64,000 bases of DNA from the NCBI GenBank assembly GCA_015039365.1, contig WION01000006.1:248001-312000 (forward strand), read 5' to 3'. The notes beneath the pieces were generated by a model that worked only from the letters and a program-made list of their open reading frames with translations, ran no database searches and was not told where the DNA came from. Origin of the DNA: Amanita rubescens (Eukaryota; Basidiomycota; Agaricomycetes; Agaricales; Amanitaceae). Shown piece after piece: positions 47,669-57,577 of the stretch (positions are counted from its first letter, which is position 1; each line of letters opens with the position of its first letter). The translations under genes were made by a program, and so were the position numbers.

Positions 47669-48003
47669 AATGTGGTCTTAGTTTGTGCGGGGTCTGGGAA
47701 CTTGGAATATAGTATATATAGGCTCCTTTGCCTGAACCTCGCTATAAAGTCAGAATCTATGCTGCAGTCGCTGGCGCCCTGCACATGAGAGCTGCGGACA
47801 TCCGACAAATGAACTTTTGGCCTCGGGAGTAGTTTGGTTGGAATTGGTTGCCCTAAATTATTTCATCTCGTCTAACCTCCTGCCTGGACGTGACTGTCGG
47901 GCCGAGCGTAACAATTTTGGTCTCATATATACAACCTCGAGTCGTTCGAGAATCGAAGGCAAGCTACCTTCATCGATGCAAAGTCCCAACTCATATGCGG
48001 TAG

Positions 48004-49332
48004 ATGGACTTGATCAATGGCGAACGCATAAAACCACAAAATGTCTCGGAAATGGAAGAAGACCTCAATCATAATCGTCTCCCGAACGAAATCCTCAGTC
48101 ACATATTCACTCTAGCTGCACAAGACCATGGACCCGTATATTTCCCTATCTCTAAAAAGAATCGCTCTCCCCAACTGGTCATATCCCATGTGTGTTCGCA
48201 TTGGCGAAGGGTGGCTCTTTGTACACCCGAGCTATGGAGCAACACAGAACTTGCCTATACCGAAAAAAATGGCCTTGAACGCGTTATCGACCTTCATAAG
48301 CAATGGCTCCTGCGAGCCGGAAAGTTTCCTGTCACACTATCGATAGAATTCGAGCCCTCATTGGATGGTGATAAAGTCGCCAGCGCGTTGCAGAAGATTT
48401 CCTTGCCATTTCAAATCAAGAGTCTCTGTCTTAACTTGTTTTATGATCAGTTCGAGAAATTATCAAATTTACCAGAGACTACGCTGTCAGATCTTGCAGC
48501 GTTGGATCTTCGAATCACACTCCCTGACTGTGAGGCAGTTGTAAACATCACTCTACCTCACTTCATTACCCGACTCCAGTCTCTAACACTCGACAGCGAG
48601 GGGTTAGTCGCTGACGACTGGTTTCATAAACTCCGCACAAGTCTGCCGTGGGGCCAGCTACGATCTTTGGACATCGGAGGCATAGGTTCGCCGAATTTTC
48701 ACTCCGTTGTCGATACTTTGCGCCAGATCCCAATGCTGCAAATACTCGACTTATATCTGGATATTGATGTCTTTGAGAACCTGACGATGCCCTGTTTATT
48801 GGATTTCTTACTAGCCATTGACATGGAAGATAATGAAGGCAGAGAGCTTGACAAGGTTTTGTGCTGTTTTACATGCCCTTCCCTCGAAAATTTTACTCTC
48901 TATGCAAATCATACTCCTTGGACGTTCAAGACGATCGAGATCCTCAAGCAACAGTACAATATGCACAATCTTCAAGAAGCCGAATTTAATGATGGTTGTG
49001 GACTTCCAGTTTCCTCCATTTTACAAAATGCGCCTATGCTACGCCGGCTTTCTCTTCCACCTGGTGTCGTATTGGATGCTACAGCCATCGATGGTATATC
49101 ATATGGCATTCTTGGACGACATCTCAGGAGTTTTGAAATGGGCAGAGTTGTCCACAACCTTGAAGTGGAAAGACGCAAGGAAACAGCCGACGAGTTCATT
49201 AAAAACGGTTGTAGCTGGAGAGAGGAAATCACTGTTTTAAAGGAAGTAGCGATTCGCATTTCTCCCGGTGAGCAGAGGAAATATCGAGATAGGGTCGGTG
49301 AAATGAGGAAAGCAGGTATCACTATTACTTAA
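48004..49332 (+). CDS. F-box/LRR protein, copy B
   Basis: Single-exon 442-aa paralog of the gene at 43483-44799, same strand. F-box RLPNEILSHIFTLAAQDHGP and SHVCSHWRRVALCTPELWSN. Compared with copy A it has a short insertion (YTEKNGLERV), several changes in the LRR core and a slightly shorter C-terminal linker, but the terminal SCSWREEITVLKEVAI block is preserved. The 110 bp upstream is alignable with copy A over GGGCCGAGCGTAACAATTTT and around the start codon (GCGGTAGATGGACTTGA). Function as an SCF adaptor is inferred from the F-box only. Confidence 0.8.
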   Translation: MDLINGERIKPQNVSEMEEDLNHNRLPNEILSHIFTLAAQDHGPVYFPISKKNRSPQLVISHVCSHWRRVALCTPELWSNTELAYTEKNGLERVIDLHKQWLLRAGKFPVTLSIEFEPSLDGDKVASALQKISLPFQIKSLCLNLFYDQFEKLSNLPETTLSDLAALDLRITLPDCEAVVNITLPHFITRLQSLTLDSEGLVADDWFHKLRTSLPWGQLRSLDIGGIGSPNFHSVVDTLRQIPMLQILDLYLDIDVFENLTMPCLLDFLLAIDMEDNEGRELDKVLCCFTCPSLENFTLYANHTPWTFKTIEILKQQYNMHNLQEAEFNDGCGLPVSSILQNAPMLRRLSLPPGVVLDATAIDGISYGILGRHLRSFEMGRVVHNLEVERRKETADEFIKNGCSWREEITVLKEVAIRISPGEQRKYRDRVGEMRKAGITIT

Positions 49333-49476
49333 AAGACTATTTGATGAGAACATGACGTACACTATGCCCCAGGTGGGTAGTACAAATTAGATACATATCG
49401 ACGACGTGGTTGCGAGCACGCCGCGCTGAAACGACGGTAACAGCGATACTACCTACAATATGTGTACGAAACAGCT

Positions 49477-50307
49477 TCACGCTCCTACGGCACCCAAAGG
49501 AGCCTCAGCGACTGGAGCAGCCGGCACTTCCGCATCAGCCACAGCGACTGGAGCAGCTGGCGACTCCGCATTGACATCAGTAGGTTTCGTCGTCTCTGGC
49601 TTCTTGCTCCCATTTCCACTTCCGTCCGTCTTAGCTCTTTTCCTCTTCTTGAGCATGGCAACGGACACAGCAATCTTAACTCCATCGACAATCTCTCTGC
49701 TCTGCTCAAGATACTCGGTATCGTCGAGCCGATGCTTCTTGTCGGATTTTGAGCCAGAGGGATCTGAACTGTCAATACCAAGTTTACGTTCAAGTGCCTC
49801 GAGCTTTGCTTTCTGAGCATCAGCTTTCGCAGCCAGCCGCTGCGGTTCTGATTCGAGGTACTCTGCAAGTCTTTGAAAATAAATCAGTCAAAAATTATCA
49901 GACTTGAAGAGAATTGCATACTTTTTCGCCTCTTTAAGCGTGCTAAGTCGTCTTCCACTCAGATCTCGACAAGAATCATTGTTGCTCGTTTTCTGACTGC
50001 TCATTCGACCACCAGCGGCACGCAGTTGACTTCCGAAACCACCTTTTCCGCCCAGGACGCGAGGTGTGAGTCGTAGGGTAACAAAATTAGGTGTCGAAAT
50101 GCCATCATTGGGATGAAGCGAAGCTAATGTGGAATGTGATTGGAGTAAGTCACCAGTATGTGTTGAAAATACGGCTAGATTTGTAGGCAGAGAGGGATAG
50201 CGGGCACTCAGATGCGCATATAGCGAATGGATGGTGGAGTGGGAGGGGACAGAGAGTGTCAAGGAGGGGAAGGGCGAGAAGGCGTTGATGAGCACGGACG
50301 TTGACAT
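49477..50307 (-). CDS. SDE2: SDE2-type ubiquitin-fold splicing/genome-maintenance factor
   Basis: Start ATG at 50305-50307: [20 protein letters not shown], a ubiquitin-like N-terminal domain, then the conserved processing site [20 protein letters not shown] followed by [20 protein letters not shown]. In known Sde2 proteins a deubiquitinase cuts after GG, exposing the KGG N-terminus that joins the spliceosome. After one intron (about 49870-49921) the protein continues [51 protein letters not shown] and an Ala/Pro/Val-rich low-complexity tail ending GAVGA*. About 260 aa. Divergent from the DUF1295 gene, only 79 bp between starts. Confidence 0.88.
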
Positions 50308-50386
50308 GATTCCAGGTTGTTTGGCTCTATTTGGTATGTGTTTCGGCTAAACATTGCTTACGTAGTATAGCTCTTGCACTCTTACA

Positions 50387-51624
50387 ATGACGAGCCTTCC
50401 ACCTGCGTTACATTGGCCTTTGCAATTCTGCGCCTTTGTTACTACTGCGACGTACGTTGCGTCCATAATCACATCAAATGTCTCCCAGGTAGACCGTCTC
50501 TGGACATTTCTACCCACCATATACACCGCCTACTTTGCCCTTTTGCCACTATGGTCAAAGTCCCGGCAGGCTTTCCTTATCCCATACACCCCTTCTGAAC
50601 TACCTCAAGACGCTATCAAGGACTATAGCCCGAGGGCTCTGTTAATGCTTGGCCTTGTAACCCTTTGGATGTGTAGGCTATCATATAATACATGGCGTCG
50701 TGGTCTCTTCGCTCTGTACGTCCTGCCGATCCTTTCTAACCATATCCTAATTCCGCGTCAGGAATGATGAAGACTATCGCTGGGCAGTTTTGCGTGCCAA
50801 AATACCTGCTTGGTTCTTCCAAATCGTCAACCTCACGTTCATCGCTATCATTCAGAACATCCTCCTGGTTCTCCTAGGTCTCCCCACCGCTATTGCATCC
50901 GTCTTACAGCCTCATGAACCCCTGTCCACCTCCGATTTTGCCCTTACCGCTCTGGCGCTTGCCTTACTCGCTATTGAATTTACTGCGGACAATCAGCAAT
51001 TCGCATATCAGTCATATAAACACGCACTCCTTGCCAAAGAAAAAGGGGCGAAATCCGTGGAGTCATATGATGAGAAGAAACACTGGTTAGGTGCACGTCT
51101 CGCATGGACACCTGCAGATGCCCGGCGAGGCTTCATCACTCGCGGTCTGTGGGCCTATTCGCGCCACCCTAACTTCTTCTGTGAACAGACTTTCTGGGTA
51201 TGTCGCATATCCTTTTGTTGACATCCAATTGATTGCTGTCCAGTGGACCATTAATTCATTCCCTCTGCTCGCTTTACCCCCTCCGAATGTTTCCCATATA
51301 GGTCCAACACAGCTCGCGCAAGCTTTCGTGAACCCGGATTTGTTAAAATCCATGGTGGCATCTTTGTTCCCAGACATTTTATACATTCTCCCAGCAGCCT
51401 CTTTGTCCCTCCTCTTTTTGAGCTCAACCCTCTTCTCAGAAAGCATCTCGAAGAGCAAATATCCGCAGGCATACGCCGCATATCAAAAGCGCGTTAGCAT
51501 GTTTGACCCCTCTAAAGCTCTGTGGAATGCCCTCGTTCACAGGTTTTTCAGGAGTGAGTCAGAGAGAAAGAAAATTGACGACCTTGTTTGGGGCGATATA
51601 CAGGATATCAAAAAATCACAATGA
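50387..51624 (+). CDS. DUF1295 membrane protein (steroid 5-alpha-reductase-like)
   Basis: Multi-pass membrane protein. Hydrophobic segments around LHWPLQFCAFVTTATYVASI, ALLMLGLVTLWMCRLSY and IIQNILLVLLGLPTAIASVL. The family signature is clear: LSYNTWRRGLFAL, NDEDYRWAVLRAKIPAWFFQ, then FTADNQQFAYQSYKH, FITRGLWAYSRHPNFFCEQ and a C-terminal ISKSKYPQAYAAYQKRVSMF. Two introns (about 50713-50762 and 51198-51242) keep frame. GLWAYSRHPNFFxEQ is the NADPH/substrate motif shared with sterol and steroid reductases, but the substrate of this DUF1295 branch is unknown. About 375 aa. Opens from the short bidirectional promoter shared with SDE2. Confidence 0.82.
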
Positions 51625-52311
51625 ACGGCCTCTTTGTATTAGTATGAACTTTAGACAAACTCATAATGTATTTGTGCAGGATGGAAATACATTGGTTACA
51701 TTATATGTCGCGATGTCTTGCGTTAAACTCTTGATCAACGGGAGAGAGATCATACTCATATCGGGACAAGATATCTGACACTAATTGGAACTGTCGATCG
51801 ATCAGCTCTTTGTGGTGAGCGGATCGTGGTCGGACGCGCAGAGGGAACATCCCAATGTATGACGTGAGACTGCTGGCACGGCGAATGGCGTAGTCTCCCT
51901 CGCACCCTTCACACGACTTGCTTTCTCTCGCACGTACTCTCTGACTTTAGCTTGCACTCTCAGTGGCATCCACCGTTTTCTCCGTGTCAATTGTCAATTT
52001 GTCTCCCTCTCTCTCTCGCGTCCCCAACGCCGACACTCGCGCTCCAAGTCTCAAATCTCGCGTTTCATCCACAGCACCCACCTTTCGCACTCTCGGTTTC
52101 AGCCCCTGCCGTGTTCAGTCTGCCTGCCTCGTCCGCTGTGGCACGCCCACCACTGCGCCTTCCGCCACCGGGGAACGGAGCCGGGAGCCCTTGCTTCACA
52201 AGATATATCTATTGTTTTATCATAAAAGGTCAGCTCAGGAGGAGGAGGGATTTGTACTACTCATGATAAGGATTCTATGTGATCAAGGAGCCGTTTGATA
52301 ACTCATATACG
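51625..52311. other. Intergenic region with pyrimidine-rich tract
   Basis: CT-rich plus-strand sequence around 51930-52180, including a TCTCCCTCTCTCTCTC run. ORFs of about 105-111 codons there are Ser/Pro/Leu-rich and follow composition. No recognisable gene. Confidence 0.4.
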
Positions 52312-53657
52312 TCATTTAATCCTATGGTAGAACAAATCGCAGCCCTCTAGAATAGAATGACACCCGACGTGCTTTTCTATATCAAATGTGACAAGTTCCA
52401 CAATGCCGTCTGCTTCTAATTCCCTTAGACCATTCACCCGACGCACTGCTTCAAGGAATATACTGGCATTTTCTGGATGGTGGATAGCCAATATAATCTT
52501 GATCAATTTGAGATTCGGGAACATGCTCCGAAATCTATATAGGCAATTTGGAGACTCGAAAAATCCCAACTTCGATAAGGATTTGTCTGGTGAAGTTTCG
52601 TACGGAGTGTGTTTGAACCAAAATTCTTCTAGGTCATTCGGCGAGGGCAGGGCGGACAGTATCTTCCACATAGCCGATACAAGTAGCGGTATCGGATCTT
52701 GCCTAGTTCTGACATAGGCAAATCTGGGAAATCCGATGTAAAGCATCCTAACGTTGGTGCATCGAGAGACTTGAGTCGGTTCCACATATTTTATTGCTTC
52801 ATCTGAGGGTGACGTTTAGTTCTGATAGCATATATTTTAGTAAAACTAATCTTACCGAGCAGGAGAGGGATAAATGGCTCCTGGAAGGTGATCAAAAGCC
52901 GCTCAATGCTATGACCGACATGTTGTAAGAATCGCCAAGTCAGTGGATTGCAGGCTCCGTAAGTCGGAAGATCGGGGGCTCGTAGATGGAAGGTATGCAC
53001 GGTAACATTGAGGTCTGGGTTAATCGAAGGATCCAATACATCTTTAAGAAATGCGAGTGAGTCGTTATCGAGCATCCTAAAGTGGAGAGGTCGGCGAAAT
53101 ATGGACAAATGATCCGAAAGGTCAGAGTATTTTACATCATCGTATCGGAGCCTCTGGAACGCAAGCGTTTTTATAGACGGTAGTCGACGGAACAGCATGA
53201 CCATGTCTTGGGCCGTCGACATGCCCAAGGTGTCCAGCTGCAGGTCATGGATCTTCAGTTGGAAGATAACATCTAGAATGGAGCGAGGGATGACTTTCCA
53301 TCCACCTATGGGCCAGAGCCGATGTACGAATATACACAGTGACTTGACGTTGGCGAGGTTCGATGCAATCCTTGTAGAGCCTATCTGGCAGCGATATTCG
53401 TGATGATGGGGGTGGAATAAGTCAGTGAGGCAGATTTCTTTAACAGCTAATGTGATGCTGGTCCATGGTGCATCAACAAGTTCCAAAAACTGCTCGAAAT
53501 CCTCGTTCTTGGTGAACTCGAGATTGGAAAATAGAATATGCCTGGTTTTAATGAGCGCTCGTCTACAAACGAGGCCGAAAGAGAGTAATGCCGTTGTAGA
53601 GTGGAGCCTGTCGATTAATTCTTCAAGAATCTCAGGGGGAAACGCAGATACGCGCAT
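52312..53657 (-). CDS. F-box-like protein
   Basis: Two exons, about 430 aa. Start MRVSAFPPEILEELIDRLHS at 53655-53657 (the longer open frame begins only with TTG), followed by TTALLSFGLVCRRALIKTRH, an F-box-like helical trio, then DLFHPHHHEYRCQIGSTRI and a leucine-rich region (SIKTLAFQRLRYDD, TFHLRAPDLPTYGACNPLTW). The intron (about 52804-52856, GTAAGA donor) joins LLLG to DEAIKYVEPTQVSRCTNVRM. Belongs to the widespread F-box superfamily of Agaricomycetes but is not closely related to copies A and B. Substrate unknown. Confidence 0.65.
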
Positions 53658-53851
53658 TTGAGACTCGCTCGCTATCAATTGGTAACGCAGGTCACTGTCA
53701 CGCGCCTAGGAAACACACCTGTTTAGCCCAATATTTAAGCCTTTTAATGCTGGACCACCTATGTTTCTCCAAATTGGACAATATGTAAAAAACATCAATA
53801 TAAGATGAATGATCACGCATCATCATGTATGACGGTAATGGGCATCGCTCC

Positions 53852-53859
53852 TGACGTCA
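53852..53859. promoter_or_regulatory. CRE-type palindrome TGACGTCA upstream of homoaconitase
   Basis: Perfect TGACGTCA, 33 bp before the LYS4 start codon. Gcn4-type and ATF/CREB-type bZIP proteins can bind this sequence. Compare TGACTCA upstream of homocitrate synthase. Confidence 0.4.
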
Positions 53860-53892
53860 ATATCACCAAATATCGCGCTCAAATCGTCCACG

Positions 53893-56121
53893 ATGCGCTT
53901 CGTGTCTCTTACACGGCAGTGCCGCGGTTCCTCCCTCGCGAAATTTTTCGCCACCGCCGCTGCTCAGAACTCACCACAGACCATCATAGAAAAGGTCGTC
54001 CAAAGGTATGCTGTCGGTTTACCGGATGGCAAATTCGTCAAGGCAGGCGACTACATCATGATTCGTCCACAGCACGTCATGACACACGATAATACTGGTC
54101 CGGTTATCTCCAAGTAGGTACTTATAGAATCAGCAATTATGTTGACCGGCCTCTTATGATACTCCAGGTTCAAGTCTATTGGTGCCATGCGAATACACGA
54201 CCCTTCCCAACTCGTCTTTACACTGGACCATGACGTACAGAACAGATCGGATAAAAACCTGGCCAAGTACGCGTCGATCGAGTCTTTCGCGAGGCAACAC
54301 GGTGTGGACTTTTACCCTGCAGGCAGAGGCATCGGCCACCAGATTCTCGTCGAGGAAGGCTATGCGTTTCCGTATACCCTCACCGTCGCCAGTGACAGCC
54401 ACAGTAACATGTACGGAGGTGTAGGGTGCATAGGCACCCCGATTGTCAGAACGGATGCTGCTGCCCTGTGGGCAACGGGGAAAACTTGGTGGCAGGTCCC
54501 TCGCATGGTCAGAGTGGAGTTTAAGGGAAAATTGGCGCCTGGAGTGACCGGAAAGGACGTCATCGTCGCTCTATGTGGTTCCTTCAATAGCGACGAGGTC
54601 CTCAATGCAGCCATAGAGTTTACCGGCGAAGGTGTTGCTTCATTGTCCATCGACGATCGGTTGACTATTTCCAACATGACTACCGAATGGGGCGCTCTGG
54701 TTGGTGTATTCCCAGTTGATGAAGCCACGCTGGAGTGGTACGAGAAGGCTCTCTCGAAACTAGAACAAAGAACATTCTCGTCCTTTTCTCCCTCGGCGAT
54801 CCCCCCTCCTCCAGAGCATCCTCGCATAAACAGACAACGATTAGAAGCACTCCGCCAATCCATCGTCAAGTCGGACCCTGGCGCAGAGTACTCTGCATAT
54901 CTGACTTTTGATTTGTCGACCCTCGTCCCCCATGTATCTGGTCCGAACAGCGTCAAGATTTCTACCCCGTTACCTGCTCTTGAAGAATCTCATATCGCAA
55001 TACAAAAGGCATATCTTGTTAGTTGCACAAATTCTCGCGCTTCCGACATCGCCGCTGCAGCTGCCGTAATGAGGGGAAACAAGGTTGCACCTGGTGTCGA
55101 GTTCTATATTGCTGCTGCGAGCTCTAATGTCCAGCTCGAGGCCGAGCTCGCTGGCGACTGGGATATTTTGGTTAATGCTGGGGCCAAGCCTCTTCCAGCG
55201 GGCTGCGGACCCTGCATAGGCCTTGGGACAGGTTTACTCAAAGAGGGAGAAACGGGCATTAGTGCAACCAACAGGAATTACAAGGGACGCATGGGCGACC
55301 CCAAGGCAAAAGCCTATTTGGCAAGCCCTGCTGTCGTTGCTGCAAGTGCCATCAAGGGTTATATCTGCGGACCTACAGCTCTCGATAGAAATGCACTACC
55401 ACGGACACAAATTCCCTCATTTTCAATCTTGAGCGCATCTGACTCCGCAATACTTCATTCCGAAGCGAAAGAGCCCATTCTCCCAAAATTCCCAACAAAA
55501 TTCTCCGGCCCTCTTCTGTTTGTACCACAAGATAATCTAAGCACAGACGGTATCTACCCTGGTAAATATACCTATCAAGACGACATTACTCTTGAACGAC
55601 AAGCCCAGGTGGTAATGGAAAATTATGATCCCGGGTTTGCAGAACTTGTAGTTTCCTATACGAAACGACTACCGTCTAATTCGGGCAGTCTCTCCCAATC
55701 TGGTGTAATATTGGTCGGTGGCTACAACCTTGGTACCGGTTCCTCTCGCGAACAGGCTGCCACCGCTATCAAAGCGGCTGGCATCCCCTTGGTTATCGCC
55801 GGCTCGTTTGGTGATATATTCAAACGCAATGCGATCAACAACGGTCTAATTTGCCTCGAATGCCCCGAATTGGTCCATGACCTGACAGAAGCATATGCCA
55901 AAGGCGGACAGCGAGGCGCGGGAGGAAAAGATGGCGAGTTGACGGTCGATCAGGGCCTTCATGTCTCTGTAGACATGAGCGATGGACGCGTCCTAGTGAA
56001 AAGCAATGCCGGTGTAGAAGAGAAACAATACAATATTAAACCTGTTGGGACAAGCGTCCAGGAGCTCTGGCTTTGCGGAGGACTGGAAGGTTACATTCTC
56101 AAGGAAATTAGATCTGCATGA
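53893..56121 (+). CDS. LYS4: Homoaconitase, mitochondrial
   Basis: join(53893..54113, 54168..56121): 724 aa, in frame. Hydrates homoaconitate to homoisocitrate in the alpha-aminoadipate lysine pathway. Presequence MRFVSLTRQCRGSSLAKFFA, then TIIEKVVQRYAVG, IRPQHVMTHDNTGPVISKFK. Aconitase-fold motifs: VFTLDHDVQN, GIGHQILVEEGYAFPYTLTV, SDSHSNMYGGVGCIGTP. Cluster cysteines in YLVSCTNSRASDIAAAA and PAGCGPCIGLG. Then NRNYKGRMGDPKAKAYLASP and C-terminal swivel domain GYNLGTGSSREQAATAIKAA, IAGSFGDIFKRNAINNGL. Length matches fungal Lys4 (about 690-780). The large second exon is intron-free. Partner step to homocitrate synthase at 3429-5192. Confidence 0.96.
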
Positions 56122-56269
56122 CACAAGTTATATTTCAAACAATGTATGGGTAGCTAAAAATATGCTTATGGATGTCCCAAAAATACGAAGCCCAGCTACG
56201 ACCAAGTTAGATCCGAGTGGGTGGAAGTTAGAGATTTTTGTGTTCACCTGAAAAGGACAAGTTATATGG

Positions 56270-57322
56270 TCATTCATTTTCCCTTGTTAATTTATAATTG
56301 TGCGCCCAAGGCTCCAACTCGTCTTGTATTGACTGGACGGTTACACCGCAGTCTGCGAGGTGGCGAGCTACCGATTCCGTTGAAATAGGAAATGGTGCGG
56401 TGTATGACCTAAGATTCGTGACAAGCGACACGGGGATGCGATAACTATCGAGGATCGTTCGATACATGCCTCGTTGAGCAAGTAGATCCGTCAGTATAGT
56501 CAAGAATTCGAATCTGACAGTGGCAGGACCCGAACCAGCCGTAATGGGGCTGACATCGGGTGGTCTGAGTTGAGCGACGACCCTGCTGGCCTTGAGGTCT
56601 GGAAGGAAAGGTCGATTATCGACGTCGCGTCGGACCCCACGGGGCCACGAAGATTGGTGAGTACAAAGGTAATCATACCATACCTCGATAGGATCATCCC
56701 TTCGAGGATTTGTTTTGGTGCGAGGCTGAATGGATCCACCGAGTTCGTTCGGCGATTCAGGGTTTCGCCAGTGGATCAAGAGGTGCTGCTGTAGAGGCGT
56801 TTTATGCTCGCGTGGCGTGGCGTGTGCCTCGGCACATAGGGCTTTGATCTTGAGAAGCGCTCGCGTATTTCCAGGTTCGTGCGCGGCAGCCATGAGCGAC
56901 TGCAGCTGGGAAATAGTTCTGGGACCTCTTTGGACTCGGCGACTCGTGCCATTGGGTGATATTGATCTGTGATCAGCCGGGATATCTTCGGCCACTTGGC
57001 GCTCAGCGTGGATCGTCGAATATTTCAAGGAATCAATCTCCATCTGGAGCCTTAGGCACTCGTCCTGATGATGTTGAAGTCTGTCTTTCGCTGACAAAAG
57101 TTCGTCGTTAAGGGCGTCCATATCCTTCTTTAATCGTATCGAGTCCCAATGCGCATGGTTTCGTTCAGCACGCATGCGTTCGCATTGCTCAGAGAGTATG
57201 GTCCATTCAAGTGGCTTGTGGTCTGAATTGGATATGTGAGTAGCGTACATCTGGCATGTCGCACATCGTTCAGCATGCACGAATCCGAGGTTTTCGCTGT
57301 AATACCACAGTTTCTTCGACAT
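56270..57322 (-). CDS. Lineage-specific coiled-coil protein
   Basis: Intronless 350-aa ORF with a true ATG (57320-57322). N-terminus has a C-x2-C pair (ERCATCQMYATHIS), then a predicted coiled coil with heptad-like charge pattern (MRAERNHAHWDSIRLKKDMD, ALNDELLSAKDRLQHHQDEC, LRLQMEIDSLK), a basic linker (SRRVQRGPRTISQLQSLMAA) and a globular C-terminal half (PIEVWYDYLCTHQSSWPRGV, LTILTDLLAQRGMYRTILDS). I do not recognise a characterised family; similar intronless proteins with an H-P-L-E-W and coiled-coil arrangement are common in mushroom genomes. No signal peptide or membrane helix. The absence of introns contrasts with its neighbours. Confidence 0.6.
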   Translation of the reverse strand: MSKKLWYYSENLGFVHAERCATCQMYATHISNSDHKPLEWTILSEQCERMRAERNHAHWDSIRLKKDMDALNDELLSAKDRLQHHQDECLRLQMEIDSLKYSTIHAERQVAEDIPADHRSISPNGTSRRVQRGPRTISQLQSLMAAAHEPGNTRALLKIKALCAEAHATPREHKTPLQQHLLIHWRNPESPNELGGSIQPRTKTNPRRDDPIEVWYDYLCTHQSSWPRGVRRDVDNRPFLPDLKASRVVAQLRPPDVSPITAGSGPATVRFEFLTILTDLLAQRGMYRTILDSYRIPVSLVTNLRSYTAPFPISTESVARHLADCGVTVQSIQDELEPWAHNYKLTRENE

Positions 57323-57577
57323 CTTGACGGTACTGTGACGGAGGAAGGACAGAGAGAATGGGTTTTTAAGGCGAAATAAACCATTTTTGCAAACTGCGGA
57401 TTCGCAAAATCTCAGCGAAGATCGATGTTACTGATGGCACTTGTCAAAATAGTGTGGCTGTGTTGTTTGTTTGGTCATGCGCGTGTGGAGCAAATAACGC
57501 CGGCGTCAATTCGCACAACTGTGCTCAACTTGCACAGTGGGAGTCATACACACCTTTCTCTCGAACCTCCATGTAAC

